Below are positions 43,859 to 54,953 of a stretch of DNA of 64,000 nt, piece after piece. The DNA is from Orobanche coerulescens (Eukaryota > Streptophyta > Magnoliopsida > Lamiales > Orobanchaceae). How positions within the stretch are numbered: the first letter of the stretch is position 1; each line of letters starts with the position of its first letter. Both the position numbers and the translations under genes were made by a program. The notes below the pieces were generated by a model, which was given only the letters and a program-made list of their open reading frames with translations, was not told the DNA's origin and ran no database searches. Location of the stretch: NCBI GenBank assembly GCA_033398695.1, contig CM065802.1:165225965-165289964 (forward strand), given 5' to 3'.

Positions 43859-46818
43859 TGTAAAACTCAGATTTTTGAATATGTTAAAATACCTTTAAAT
43901 CTTGAATCTATAAAAGACGTTTAGTTATTTAAAATATTACATTATGATTATAACCTAAGTATTTAAATCGTCAACATTTGAACAAATAAATGTAATACGA
44001 ATATAAAACGTATGGAGAACTAATTTGTACATAATTAAAATTGTCACACGTTTTCTATTTTTATCCCTAGCCAAATGATATGTTTCACACAAACATATGG
44101 AATCGTTAATCATGTCCAGGTTCGTGATGGGTTTTATATTTGGCAAAACCTTCCCTCAAATTCCCATAATTTAGCCATTTTCCTTTTCGAAATTCCTCCC
44201 CACTCGCCTATATATATCACACACACATACTTCACAAAACTAAAAACCCTAAAACCTAAAACTAAAAACAGTGGCTACCTAGTTCTCTACCATTCTCGTT
44301 CGATCTAGACGTGCACAAAGGAAGGATTTGTGGTAGATTGAAGGTCTCGGGTGCGTTGGTATGATTAAACACGTTATATGATGGATTAAATGAATTCTGG
44401 AATTAAGATAGCTTGTATACCTGAATATGTGAACGAGATAAGTCATTAATATAATGATTCAATTCAGTTTCCTTTAATGAAAGCCTAGTTTTATGTCTTA
44501 GTTAAGTTCTACAATTAGTTTGGAGTGATTTCGATTTGTTTTGTTCGTGTTTTATATTTTTGTGTGATTAAGTGTTGAATCTGAAATTCGGGAGTCTGAA
44601 ATCAGTCCACATTGTCGATTTTTGATTCAAACACTATAATGATTTGGGCTATGAAACTCTCCAGTATGTAACTTCTATATGATTAGTAATATTATGAATA
44701 TTTGGGAATTTTTCCTGGATGTTTTGTAGGTCGTTGAGGCAGATACTTTTTGGGTACAACTGTAGGTCATAGTCTGAGTTTGAGTATTTTTAGTGTGAGA
44801 TTAAACTAACTAATAAATTTTGGAATAATTCGGGTGGGTTATAAAGAAACTGAAGCATCTGTGTGAATTTTTGTGAATTTTACTTTTGAGTTCTGATATG
44901 GTTCAAAAATTCGTAAAGTTGTAACCTGTTCATAGATAAAAGCTGATAAAAAAAAGGTTAAAAGGCTAATAAATATTAGGGTTGTATTGAATTTATCTCC
45001 AGGTATGCTGTCAGGTTTTTGGGTCATATTGAAAGGGGTCCATTTTATTGATACCAACGTGTTTTTGAGTGATTCTTGAGTCTAAAATCAAGTTATGTAA
45101 AAGTACTTTCTTAATATGCAATTCTTGTAATTTTTAGAAGTCGAGAGAATGTCTTTTCTGATTTTAGAAGTTCAAGTGTCAAACCTGTCAATTACTAATC
45201 CGAATTTCAACATTGGTTTATGATTTTTGTTTTGAAATCAGTAAGGAATCATTAACTCAAATTGGACAGGGCTTGAATATAAGATGTTTTTGGCCTCTGT
45301 GATTTTTGGTGGAATTTTTAGAGTAGCACATCATGGGCTCTTAATTGCTTACTTTTTGAGTCTCAAATCTGTCACTGAATCGGGACTAGTTTTGATAAGG
45401 AATTTTTGTTTTATAGCTATACTACCTGGAAATTCTACAAAAATTTAACAAAGTATAAAACATATGTACCTACCTGGGATAATTTTTCTAAGGCTCCAGG
45501 AGGTGCAAAAGTATACTTTAAAAATCTGGAAACGTGATATATGTTTTGATATTAAAAGCTGAGTTTTCTTAAAAAGGTGGTTACACACTCAAAGTCTATT
45601 ATATTACTAAAATGCGTAACCAAATTCATTTATAGTTAAAGTAATACTTGGTTATTGATCCGTATAGGTTCCGTGAAGCGGGAGTGATCATGTATCTTGT
45701 GATCCATCTATCTTTGTTTACTTTTGCTGTTGAATAAGGTACAAATATTCCGTACTCTTTCAACAAGAGTACAACTACTTTCTCTCTCATGACCTTTATC
45801 TCTTCTATATTATTTGCCTATCTTATTTTTGACTGTTGATATTCGAACTCTTCGTTTGAACCTTTGACATTGCATCTTTGATTTGATACATGTGAACTGA
45901 ACCTTTCATATTAGCTCTTTGATTATTCGAACCTTTGATATTGAACTTTGACTATATGAATGAGACCTACACTTTGATTTGTACTTGTACTTTTGACCCT
46001 CTAGTATTTACCCAGGTATTATCTGTTCCCAGTTATGGGGGGTCCATGACTGTAGCATTCATGCACCAATGTTGTGACTCTAGTGTGGTTGGAGAGATGT
46101 ACCACACCGTCCCTTATCTGCTGTCTGCTATGGCCATTATTATGATTATGAATTGTTTGCAGGGGCGTATAGATGCATCCTAGATTTGTTTGTTATTTGT
46201 TTGGGATACTATGATGATATGGATACATATTATATTTGTTTGGTGATTGGGCATGCGTGCATGCAGTCCTTTCACATTTGGGAGTTGATCACGCCATTGG
46301 GCTACTCTTTGTTTGGATATTTGTTTGGGTCTGGGGTAAAATACTGAATCCACATTCATACACTTTATACTTAAACTTTGATATCCTTTTGATTATCCAT
46401 TGACACCATATGTATTCTATCTTCGCATTCCTTTGATTATCTTATCTCGTTTGATGTCTTTTGTTATTTGCTTTATATCTGTTCACTGAGCTTTTTATGC
46501 TCAATCGCTTTTCTTCTCCATGTGGCAGGTACTTAAGCTAGGAGCGGGGTTATTAGCTTGGGGATGAGAGAGAGTGGATTACCCTATAGCTTTATTTTAA
46601 TAATGAACTTTATTTCCTTATCGTTATTTCCGGATTTCGGACATTTGTATCGTACTCTCTTTTGTTCGGTTTCTGGGACACTTGGTGTTGTTTTAGTCCC
46701 CTTTTGATACTCTTTTGATAATTTCTAATTAAGACTTCCGCTGTTTTATTTGAATCTGTTGTATCTGATATGTCACCATAAAGTGATGCTTCTACCCTTG
46801 CCGGGTTGGGGCGTTACA
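43859..46818 (+). repeat. Array LTR 7 (long form, array end)
   Basis: 2960 bp. It carries the ~770-bp block (45479-46251) as LTR 1 does and ends GGGGCGTTACA. It is followed by CAATCAGTAATTC, which is not a primer site, so this is the outer 3' LTR. The 5' half groups with LTR 3. TATA box at 44209. Confidence 0.88.
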
Positions 46819-47530
46819 CAATCAGTAATTCACGTTGCATTGAAACTTAAGGGAATAGAATTACCTTGTGTTGGATTGAAGAAGGTGAGAAGAAGAAGTT
46901 GGAAGATGAAATCCTTGCGCCGCGCGAAGAAGAAGTTTGAGAGATACCTGTTGTTTCGGCCGAATGGCTTATGAGCTGTGTGTAAATTTAAATTCTCGGG
47001 CACGTATCAAGTGAGCCGCGGCCCATAGTACAGTGAGTTTTTGGGTGTTGGAGAGTTTCGACGTGTGCCGCGGCTCATTGTACGGGTGCCGCAGCTTGCA
47101 AGGTTAGTGTGTTGCGGCTTAGAGCTTGCATGCCGTGGCACGTAATACAGGTTCCTGGATGCATTTTATGGGTCTCGGCGTGCCGCGGCACATTGCCAAC
47201 ATGCCGCGACTCTTGGAGAAAGTGTGCCGCAGCTCAGCAGCTTTGTGCCGCGGCACAGAGTACAGAAAGTTTGCCTATATTTTAGACACCTGTGTGCCGC
47301 GGCCCCCTCTGTATGTGCCGCGGCCCCTGGCCTGGAATGTTCCTGCACAAAAATTTTTAAAGCGAAAACACATAGAACGTGAGAGAGAAGCATATCAAAG
47401 CAAAGATGACGAGAAAAATTAGACTCTTAGAATGAATGAAATCAACGAAAAATTAACATCTACAACTAATACTCAGGTTGCCTCCCGAGAAGCGCAAAGT
47501 TTATAGTCTTCAGCTGGACTTTTCTAGCAT
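46819..47530 (-). other. Post-pol region of the Athila-type element with CCGCGG palindrome repeats
   Basis: Non-coding. The segment next to pol (47470-47530) has the complement of GGGAGGCAACC, which commonly follows pol in such elements. From about 47010 to 47330 are about ten copies of GTGCCGCGGCAC-like palindromes (for example 47065, 47179, 47247, 47294 and 47314). The array on the left removes the rest. No env-like frame is supported. Confidence 0.6.
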
Positions 47531-50527
47531 TCACTCTGCGGTGGATAGGACGACACTTGTCTTCTGGACGTCTATTGGATTACCCGTGTAGGCCTTCAAC
47601 CGCTGCCCATTTACTTTAAATTTTTGGTCATCTTTTTGTAATTCCACTGCTCCGTGTGGGAATACTTGAACTACAGTAAACGGTCCCGACCATCGTGAAC
47701 GTAATTTCCCAGGAAACAACCTCAAGCGAGAATTAAACAATAACACCTCTTGACTCGTAACAAACTCTCAATGTGTAATGTGCTTACCGTGCCAAATCTT
47801 TGTCCGCTCCTTATAAAGCTTCACATTCTCGTACGCATCATGACGAATTTCCTCCAGCTCGTTCAACTGCAAACAGTGATTTTCACCAGCCGATTTAAGA
47901 TCAAAATTCAATTTCTTTATCGCCCAGTATGCACGATGCTCCATCTCTACTGGCAAATGACAACTTTTCTCAAAAACCAATCTGTACGGTGACATGCCGA
48001 TAGGTGTTTTGTACGCAGTACGATATGCCCAAAGTGCATCATCGAGTTTAAAGGACCAATCTTTTCGAGACGAGCTGACTGTTTTTTCTAAGATACACTT
48101 TAGCTCTCGATTTGATATCTCAACTTGACCACTTGTCTGGGGATGGTAGGCTGTGGCAACACGATGAGTGACTCCGTATTTCCTTAAGACCGCATCAAGG
48201 AATTCGTTGTCAAAGTGTGAACCACCATCACTGATAATAGCACGTGGAGTCCCAAATCGCGTGAAAATATATTTTCTTATAAATTTGATCACGACATTAG
48301 ACCCATTTGTTGGTAGTGCCACTGCTTCGACCCACTTCGAGACGTAGTCCACTGCTACTAGAATATAGAGGTTCTTATTTGATGGAGGAAATGGACCCAT
48401 GAAATCGATCCCCCATACGTCGAACAATTCAACCTCAAGTATTGTGTTCAACGGCATTTCATGTCGTTTTGAGATGTTTCCCGTCCGTTGACACCGATCA
48501 CACGTGGACACGAAGGAATGAGCATCTTTGAATAACGATGGCCAATAGAAACCCGATTGCAAGACCTTTGCCGCTGTTCTATTTCTGCTAAAATGCCCTC
48601 CGTAAGGTGATGCATGGCAATAATTCAGCACACTGCGGATTTCCTCATCCGGAACACATCTGCGAATGATTCGATCAGGGCATCTTTTAAATAGAAAAGG
48701 ATCGTCCCACAAGTAATACTTAGCGTCTGAAATCAGCTTCTTCTTTTGATGACGTGAGAGATCATTCAGAAATATTTTGCAAGCCAGATAGTTCACTAGA
48801 TCAGCGTACCAAGGTACGTGTTGCGAACCCAACTTGTAGACCTGTTCATCGGGGAGGTTTTCCACAATTTGTGGATGACTCTCCCCCTTCTCGAGGGGAT
48901 TCTCTAAATGTGAAAGGTGATCGGCAATAACATTCTCAGTCCCCTTTTTGTCGCGAATTTCCATGTTGAATTCTTGTAGGAGAAGCACCCACCTAATCAA
49001 TCTTGGTTTAACATCCTTCTTCTCCAAAAGGTATTTGATCGCCGAATGGTCAGTCCACACCACTACTTTCGTCCCCAATAAATACGCCCGAAATTTATTA
49101 AAAGCAAAGATCACAGCCAACAATTCTTTTTCTGTTGTGGCATAATTTCTTTGGGTGTCGTCAAGAGTTCGGCTTGCATAATACACGACGTGGAACATTT
49201 TCCCTCGTCTCTGTCCCAAAACAGCCCCAATGACAAAATCGCTAGCATCATACATCAACCCAAATGGAAGGCCCCAGTCTGGAGCGACTATGACCGGGGC
49301 GGTGCTTAGAGCTTTCTTCAGTAGGTCGAAATTTTCTTTACAAGACTCGTCAAAATTAAACGGAACATCCTTCATGAGCAAATTGCACAACGGCTTCGTG
49401 ATCTTCGAAAAATCTTTAATAAAACGGCAGTAAAAAACGGCGTGTCCCAAAAAGCTCCTTACCCCACTTACCGAAGTAGGCAGAGGCATCTTCTCGATTG
49501 TTTCAATTTTTGCCCGGTCGACTTCAATTCCATGGGAGGATATGCGGTGGCCTAGTACAATGCCCTCCTGGACCATAAAATGGCACTTCTCCCAGTTCAA
49601 GACCAAATTTGTTTCTTCGCATCTTTTGAGGACTTTCTGCAAATTCTGCAAACATATATCAAACGAATCACCGAAAATAGAAAAATCATCCATAAAAATT
49701 TCAATGAAATGCTCTACCATGTTAGAAAAAATAGCCATCATACACCGTTGAAAAGTGGCCGACGCATTACATAAACCAAAAGGCATGAGCCTATAAGCGA
49801 AAATGCCATAAGGACATGTAAACGTCATCTTTTCTTGCTCTTCTGGGGCTATATAAATCTGATTATACCCAGAATAACCATCAAGAAAATAATAGAAATC
49901 GTGTCCGGCTAATCTATCCAACATTTGATCAATAAATGGTAAAGGAAAGTGGTCTTTTCTAGTAGCGTTATTTAATTTCCTATAATCTATGCACATACGC
50001 CACCCCGTAACAATTCTAGTGGGAATTAATTCATTATTATCATTTTGGATAACCGTTATCCCACCCTTCTTTGACACAACTTGAACCGGACTTACCCACT
50101 TGCTATCAGAAATAGGAAAGATCATACCTGCGTCGAGGAGTTTTAAAACCTCGACTTTTACCGCATCTTTCATATTTGGATTTAAACGGCGTTGATGCTC
50201 CACAGATGGTTTGTAGTCTTCCTCCATCAGAATTCTGTGCATATAAATGGACGGGCTGATTCCCTTGATATCCGCAATAGACCACCCAAGGGCAGATTTG
50301 TACTCCCTCAAAACCCTCAATAATTTCTCCTCTTGATCCCTCGCCAAAGTGGCCGAAAGAATGACTGGCAGGGAATCGTCGGGTCCCAAAAATGCATATT
50401 TTAAATGATTCGGTAGCTTCTTGAGCTCTAGCTTTGGGGGTTTCTCGATTGATAGAACGGGTCGAGTTGGTGAACTTCCGAGCTCCTCACATGGCCGACG
50501 AGTGAAAAATGGTGGGGAAGCATCCAT
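47531..50527 (-). pseudogene. pol (RT, RNase H, integrase) of the Athila-type element
   Basis: One open stretch of 919 residues (50527-47768), one stop, then the last 71 residues to 47531. [13 protein letters not shown] (Asp 216), FMDD 278-281. RNase H: Asp 427, Glu 468, Asp 493, Asp 536. Integrase: zinc ligands H638, H645, C676, C679; catalytic Asp 708 (GIDFMG), Asp 767 (SDGGSHF) and Glu 803 (GQVEIS). All catalytic residues are present. The stop at 47768-47770 lies just before EFV.. and the SRLRLFPGKLRSRWSGPF end; it may be a mutated Arg codon. The true start is not fixed, since gag-pol is probably one polyprotein. Confidence 0.9.
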
Positions 50528-50530
50528 GTG

Positions 50531-51085
50531 TCATAAATAGGCTACATGCTCTGAATTCAATTCGGAAGCGGACCCAACTAAAATGGACACCAATAGATCT
50601 GATATATAGCTCTCCCGAAAAACTCTACTTACACACGAGTCAATGACGTCAATTTGAAAGCAATTCTCAACATCACTAGGATATTGCAAGGATCGAAATA
50701 TATTGAAAGTAAGTTGCTCCTCTTGAACTCGTAGAGTAAGCTTCCCTTTTTCCACATCAATTAAAGTTCGGCCGGTTGCTAAGAATGGTCTTCCCAAGAT
50801 AATTGGGATGTCATGGTCCTCCTCCATATCGAGCACATTAAAATCGGCCGGAAAGATGAATTTATCGACCCTAACCAAAACGTCTTCTATTACCCCCCTC
50901 GGATACTTGATAGATTTGTCAGCGAATTGCAAAGAGATCGTCGTCGGCTTGGCTTCCCCAATACCCAGCTTCTTAAAAATGGAAAGGGGCATAAGATTTA
51001 TGCTGGCTCCTAGATCACATAAGGATCTGTCAAAGGACGAATTTCCAATAGTGCATGGAATAGTAAAGCTCCTCGGATCCCTCAA
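50531..51085 (-). pseudogene. Protease region of the Athila-type element
   Basis: Contains CDLGASINLMPLSIFKKLG, the Asp-Leu-Gly-Ala-Ser active site typical of Athila-branch proteases, preceded by FTIPCTIGN and followed by IPIILGRPFLATGRTLIDV. It ends with a stop at 50531-50533, after which pol continues in the same frame. Confidence 0.85.
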
Positions 51086-51103
51086 TTTAGGTGGGAGCTT
51101 CTT

Positions 51104-52660
51104 CTATAGAATAGCACTGTACTCTTTTGTCAATGCCACTGTCTCATACTCTTCGAGCTTCCTTTTATTTGATAAGATCTCCTTCATGAACTTCACATAG
51201 CTCGGCATTTGTTCCAAGGCGTCGGCTATTGGAATGTTGATATGTAGTTTCTTGAAGATGTCAAGAAACTTGGAGAATTGCTTGTCCAATTTTTGCTTTT
51301 GCAGGCGTTGTGGGAATGGAATTGATGGAGTGGGATGAGTGGTAGACACTGCTTTTGGCTTGGGCTCCTCGTCCTTTGTTTTCTCACTGTGGTTGCTCTT
51401 GTCCTTACTATTCCTATGCTGCTCTTGTTGCTCCTTTCCACTTTGTAGCTGAATTGGTTGCACATTTTCCTTGGGGTTCATCTCGGTGGCGCTGGGCAAT
51501 ACACCTTGAGGTCGAGAGGACAATAAATTTGCGATCTGCCCCATTTGTACTTCCAAGTTTCGGATAGAAGCGGAATGATTTTGTAGAGTAGTCTTAATGC
51601 GAGTCATGAATTGGCTCGTATTAGCCGCCATTTGAGCAAGAGCATCTTCCAAAGATATCTTCGGTGGTTGAGGGGGACGCTGTGGGGGCTACGTGAATTG
51701 ATCTTGCGGAGGTTTATTTAAAGCTTGCCCGTTCCTACACGAAAGATTTGGGTGATTTCGCCACCCTTGATTGTAAGTGTTGGAATATGGGTTGTTCTGC
51801 CGATTTCCATTCCCCACAAACTGAGCTTGTTCCATCGGAGATTGCTAGAAAGGATTTCCAACTTGGCATTTTGCACTAGGGTGAGACCCGTTGCACCAAT
51901 TACACGATTCTGTGGTAACGGTAGAAGGAGCGTGTGATAAAACTTGAAGTTGTTGAGTCAAGGCAGCAACTTGGGCTGATAGCGTAGATATTGGATCATT
52001 ATCGGAAATTCCCATAACTCGTTTCGGATTCAGACGCTCTGAAGTCCACTGATACGCATTTTCCGCCATATCTTCCAATAGAGAATGAGCTTCAGCCATC
52101 GTCTTGCCCATTAAAGCTCCTCCAATGGCTGCATCAACAAGAGTGCGTGTAGAAGCACTCAGTCCATTATAGATTGTTTGAATTTGTAGCCAATCCGGTA
52201 GGCCATGGTGTGGGCATCTCCTTAGTAAATCCTTGAATTGCTCCAAAGCTTCATGAATCGATTCCATCTCAAATTGCCCGAAGGTCGTTTTTTCAATCCA
52301 AAGTCTCGCTGTCTTTGCCGGTGGAAAGAACTTAGCCAAAAATGCTTGTGCTAACTCCGCCCAAGTCGTGATAGAGCCCAGCAGAAGTGAATTCAACCAA
52401 AACTTGGCTTTATCCCTCAAAGAAAATGGAAAAAGCCGTAGACGAATGGCGTCATCAGAAACTCCATTATTCTTGAATGTATCGCATATCTCGAGAAAAG
52501 ATGCAATATGAGCATTAGGGTCGTCATTCGCTAGTCCGCAGAATTGGCTTGCTTGTACCATATGGATTATAGCTGGCTTAATCTCGAAATTGTTTGCTTG
52601 GATAGTTGGACCCCGAATCCCCAAAAAATTCGGGTTTCATCACAATCCTAGAAAAGAGTT
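51104..52660 (-). pseudogene. gag of the Athila-type element
   Basis: Capsid-like stretch from about 52624 ([46 protein letters not shown]), then a Cys-His segment [13 protein letters not shown]. Downstream is a linker (SIRNLEVQMGQIANLLSSRPQG) and a basic stretch. Stops lie at 51845-51847, about 51689-51691 and 51104-51106; the last reads TAG where such elements usually have Gln before KKLPPKL. The N-terminus is not clear because a second frame overlaps at 52630-52660. Confidence 0.83.
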
Positions 52661-53264
52661 CTAGCCCGACATGCTAGAAAATAATACACAAAGAATTAAA
52701 GAAAGCATAAGAAAAATCAAACACATTTTAGGAACTTGAATTGCGCCGTTCTCTGGCTTCTGCTCTCTGCTCCTAGGTATTTTCTCCTTCTGTTTGATAA
52801 TCATATCTTCTGACCTTCAATGCCTATTTATAACTCTTCTTCCGCCTCCAAAATGTGTCCGAAAATTAGGTCAAAACGTCCTCCGAAACAGCCCAAAACA
52901 CGGGCTGGGCGTCTGAATTTCGCGCGGCGGGCCGCGGCCCGGCTTTAGTGTTCCGCGGCCCCTGTCCTCACCCGCCAGGCCTGGGTGCTCTTCTTCCTTA
53001 TGGGCCGCGGCTCAGAGCTTGCGTGCCGCGGACCCCGGTACAGTTTGTACCGGGTCCTTCTGGGCGTCTCCTGTGCCGCGACCCAACATCTGTGTGCCGC
53101 GGTCCCTAACCAAGAAATGTCGTTTTGGCCCGTTTTTCTTCGTTCAAGCTCCCGGACTCGAATTTCCTTCGAAACATATAAAGATAATGCATTAAAAGCT
53201 CATTTACGCAGATTTTAACTAAAAATGGGTATAAAATAATGATAATTAAGCGCATAAAAATACA
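52661..53264 (-). repeat. 5' LTR (approximate) of the Athila-type element
   Basis: On the minus strand the LTR begins TGTATTTTTATGCGC at 53264. Its inner boundary is a guess because no primer site was found. A TATA box (TATAAATA) lies at 52825-52832. Upstream of it, from about 52925 to 53105, are six GTGCCGCGGCAC-like palindromes. The flank TTTAA at 53265-53269 may be the target duplication. The 46819-47420 region is similar only in style, not an obvious matching LTR. Confidence 0.6.
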
Positions 53265-54191
53265 TTTAATAGTCTCCGTTCCGATTAACTCCGAAGCATC
53301 GTCCCAACATAATGGCGATCTACATCTCCTACCATAAAGTGCCTCGAACGGTGCCATTTTGATCGACGCATGCCAACTATTATTGTAGACAAACTCGATC
53401 AACGGTAAATGAAATTCCCAATCATTACTCCAGTCTAGGGCTTAAGCCCGCAACATATACTCCAATGTCTGAATCGTCCTTTCCGTTTGACCATCCGACT
53501 AAGGATGAAAAGATGTGCTCAATCTCAACTTGGTACCCAAAGCCTGATGAACGGCTTGCCAAAAATGCCATACAAAACGACCGTCTCGATCAGAAACAAT
53601 GGTCTTGGGGGCACCGTGCAATCTTACGATCTCATCTATAAAAGTTCGAGCTAATCTCTCTGGTCCCCAAGTATCCTTAATACCTAAGAAGTGTGCAGGC
53701 TTGGTCAACCGATCGACGATTACCCAAATCATGTTCATTCAGGTTCCAGTTCTCGGCATGCCCGTGATAAAGTCCATAGAGATATCTTCCCACTTCTACT
53801 AGGGAATGGGAAGCGGCTTCAACAACCCCGCCGGTCGTTGATGTTCGACCTTGACTTACTGACACATCAAGCACCGTAATACAAATTCCGTGACATCCTT
53901 CCTCAAGTTATTCCACCAAAAATTGCGCTTCAAGTCTTTGTACCTCTTACTCGTTCCGGGGTGGATTGAGTAAGGCGTAGCATGAGCTTCTCGGAGAATT
54001 CTCTGCCTCAACTCTAGATCATTCGGAACACAATGCCTGCCTTGAAATCTCAAGATACTATCCTCATGAACCATAAAGCCAGGAGCTTTTCCTTTAATGA
54101 CATCTCCCTTCAGTTGAGAGATCATCAGGTCACTCCACTGTTTCCCTTTGATGTCGTCAACCAAGGACGAAGTAATTTCGAGAGTACACAA
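53265..54191 (-). pseudogene. Integrase of G2-b (interrupted)
   Basis: Zinc module: [12 protein letters not shown] and CLMCQ followed by TAA at 53856-53858 where siblings have Gln. Core: ISMDFITGMPR (first Asp), IVDRLTKPAHF, SDRDGRFVWHFW (second Asp), then TAG at 53499-53501 where siblings have Gln, and DGQTER (Glu). It continues IEFVYNNSWHASIKMAPFEALYGRRC to WDDASELIGTE, where it is cut at about 53265. At least five stops occur. The triad residues themselves are intact. Confidence 0.87.
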
Positions 54192-54953
54192 CTGTCCTTG
54201 TACTCGTTAAAGCCAAACTTCTATTCCTTGCTCGATTAAATCCCGCTGAATCTTTGTCTGAGAAGTAAGAACCTCGAGCATCTGGAGAGATGCCGATTTG
54301 CGGCTCAAAGCATCCGCGACAACATTGGCTTTACCCGGGTGGTAAAGAATTTCTAAATCGTAATCCTTTATCAACTCTAACCAACGTCTCTGTCTCATGT
54401 TCAGCTCTTTCTGACTTCAAATATACTTCAGGCTCTTGTGATCGGTATAAATCCGACACGGAGAACCATACAAATAATATCGCCAAATCTTGAGTGCGAA
54501 GACAATTGCGGCCAACTTCAAATCGTGAGTAGGATAATTCATCTCGTACGGATTCAGTTGTCATGACGCAAAAGCTATCGTCTTATCATACTGAATAAGC
54601 ACACAGCCAAGACCTTGACCCGAAGCGTCACTATAAACCGCAAAGCCCTCACTACCATGTGGTAAAGTTAAAATCGGCGCTGAAGTCAAACATCTCTTCA
54701 GCTAATCGAAGCTCTGTTGTCTCTCATCCGTCCAAACAAACTTTTTTGTCTTCTGGAGTAATTTCGTAAGCGGCCGAACGAGTTTCGAGAACCCCTCGAC
54801 AAACCGACGGTAATACCCAGCAAGGCCCAGAAAGCTACGAACCTCCTTAACATTTTTATGCGGTACCCAATCTAGCACTGCCTCAATCTTCTGCGGGTCT
54901 ACACGAACCCCTTCGGCCGAGATCACGTGGCCGAGAAACATAACTTCTTCCAA
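54192..54953 (-). pseudogene. RT end and RNase H of G2-b
   Basis: [38 protein letters not shown], then RNase H with [23 protein letters not shown], and [10 protein letters not shown]. The HKSLKY block is followed by TGA near 54417. Other stops are TAG at 54702-54704 and TGA at 54561-54563; the last stands where siblings have Arg, a CGA to TGA change. No frameshift is needed. Confidence 0.86.

Larger units (their letters stand above)
25972..46818 (+). mobile_element. Tandem array of a non-autonomous Ty3/gypsy element: 7 internals, 8 LTRs
   Basis: About 20.8 kb of head-to-tail repeats. Seven short internals (549-551 bp) alternate with LTRs that begin TGTAAAA and end G(G/A)GC(G/A)TTACA. Each internal starts ATTTA plus TGGTATCAGAGAGC (primer site) and ends with a GAGGGGAAGAG polypurine tract. 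The first LTR is only a 94-bp stub; LTRs 1 and 7 are ~2.95 kb; LTRs 2-6 are ~2.2 kb. Neighbouring units share their LTR with no target duplication between them, as expected from unequal recombination of one element rather than repeated insertion. The last LTR is followed by CAATC. Confidence 0.9.
46819..53264 (-). mobile_element. Ty3/gypsy Tat/Athila-type element
   Basis: Minus-strand element with gag 52660-51104, protease 51085-50531 and pol 50527-47531, all in one frame interrupted by five stops. The RT sequence ([37 protein letters not shown]) and the SRWSGPF integrase end without chromodomain fit the Athila branch. The 5' LTR ends at 53264, inside the integrase of G2-b. The 3' part is cut at 46818 by the array. 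It is the best preserved pol in the window. Confidence 0.88.

Noticed and set aside
25972..46818. Seven independent insertions of one element
   Set aside because: Adjacent units share LTRs, no target duplications separate them, and a private deletion and nonsense codon are shared.
47166..47422. Cys/Arg-rich frames over the CCGCGG repeats
   Set aside because: Both strands give frames because GTGCCGCGGCAC is palindromic and GC-rich; no start context or homology.
46819..47530. Env-like gene downstream of Athila-type pol
   Set aside because: No long frame, signal peptide or membrane segment is present; the region is mostly CCGCGG repeats and is truncated.
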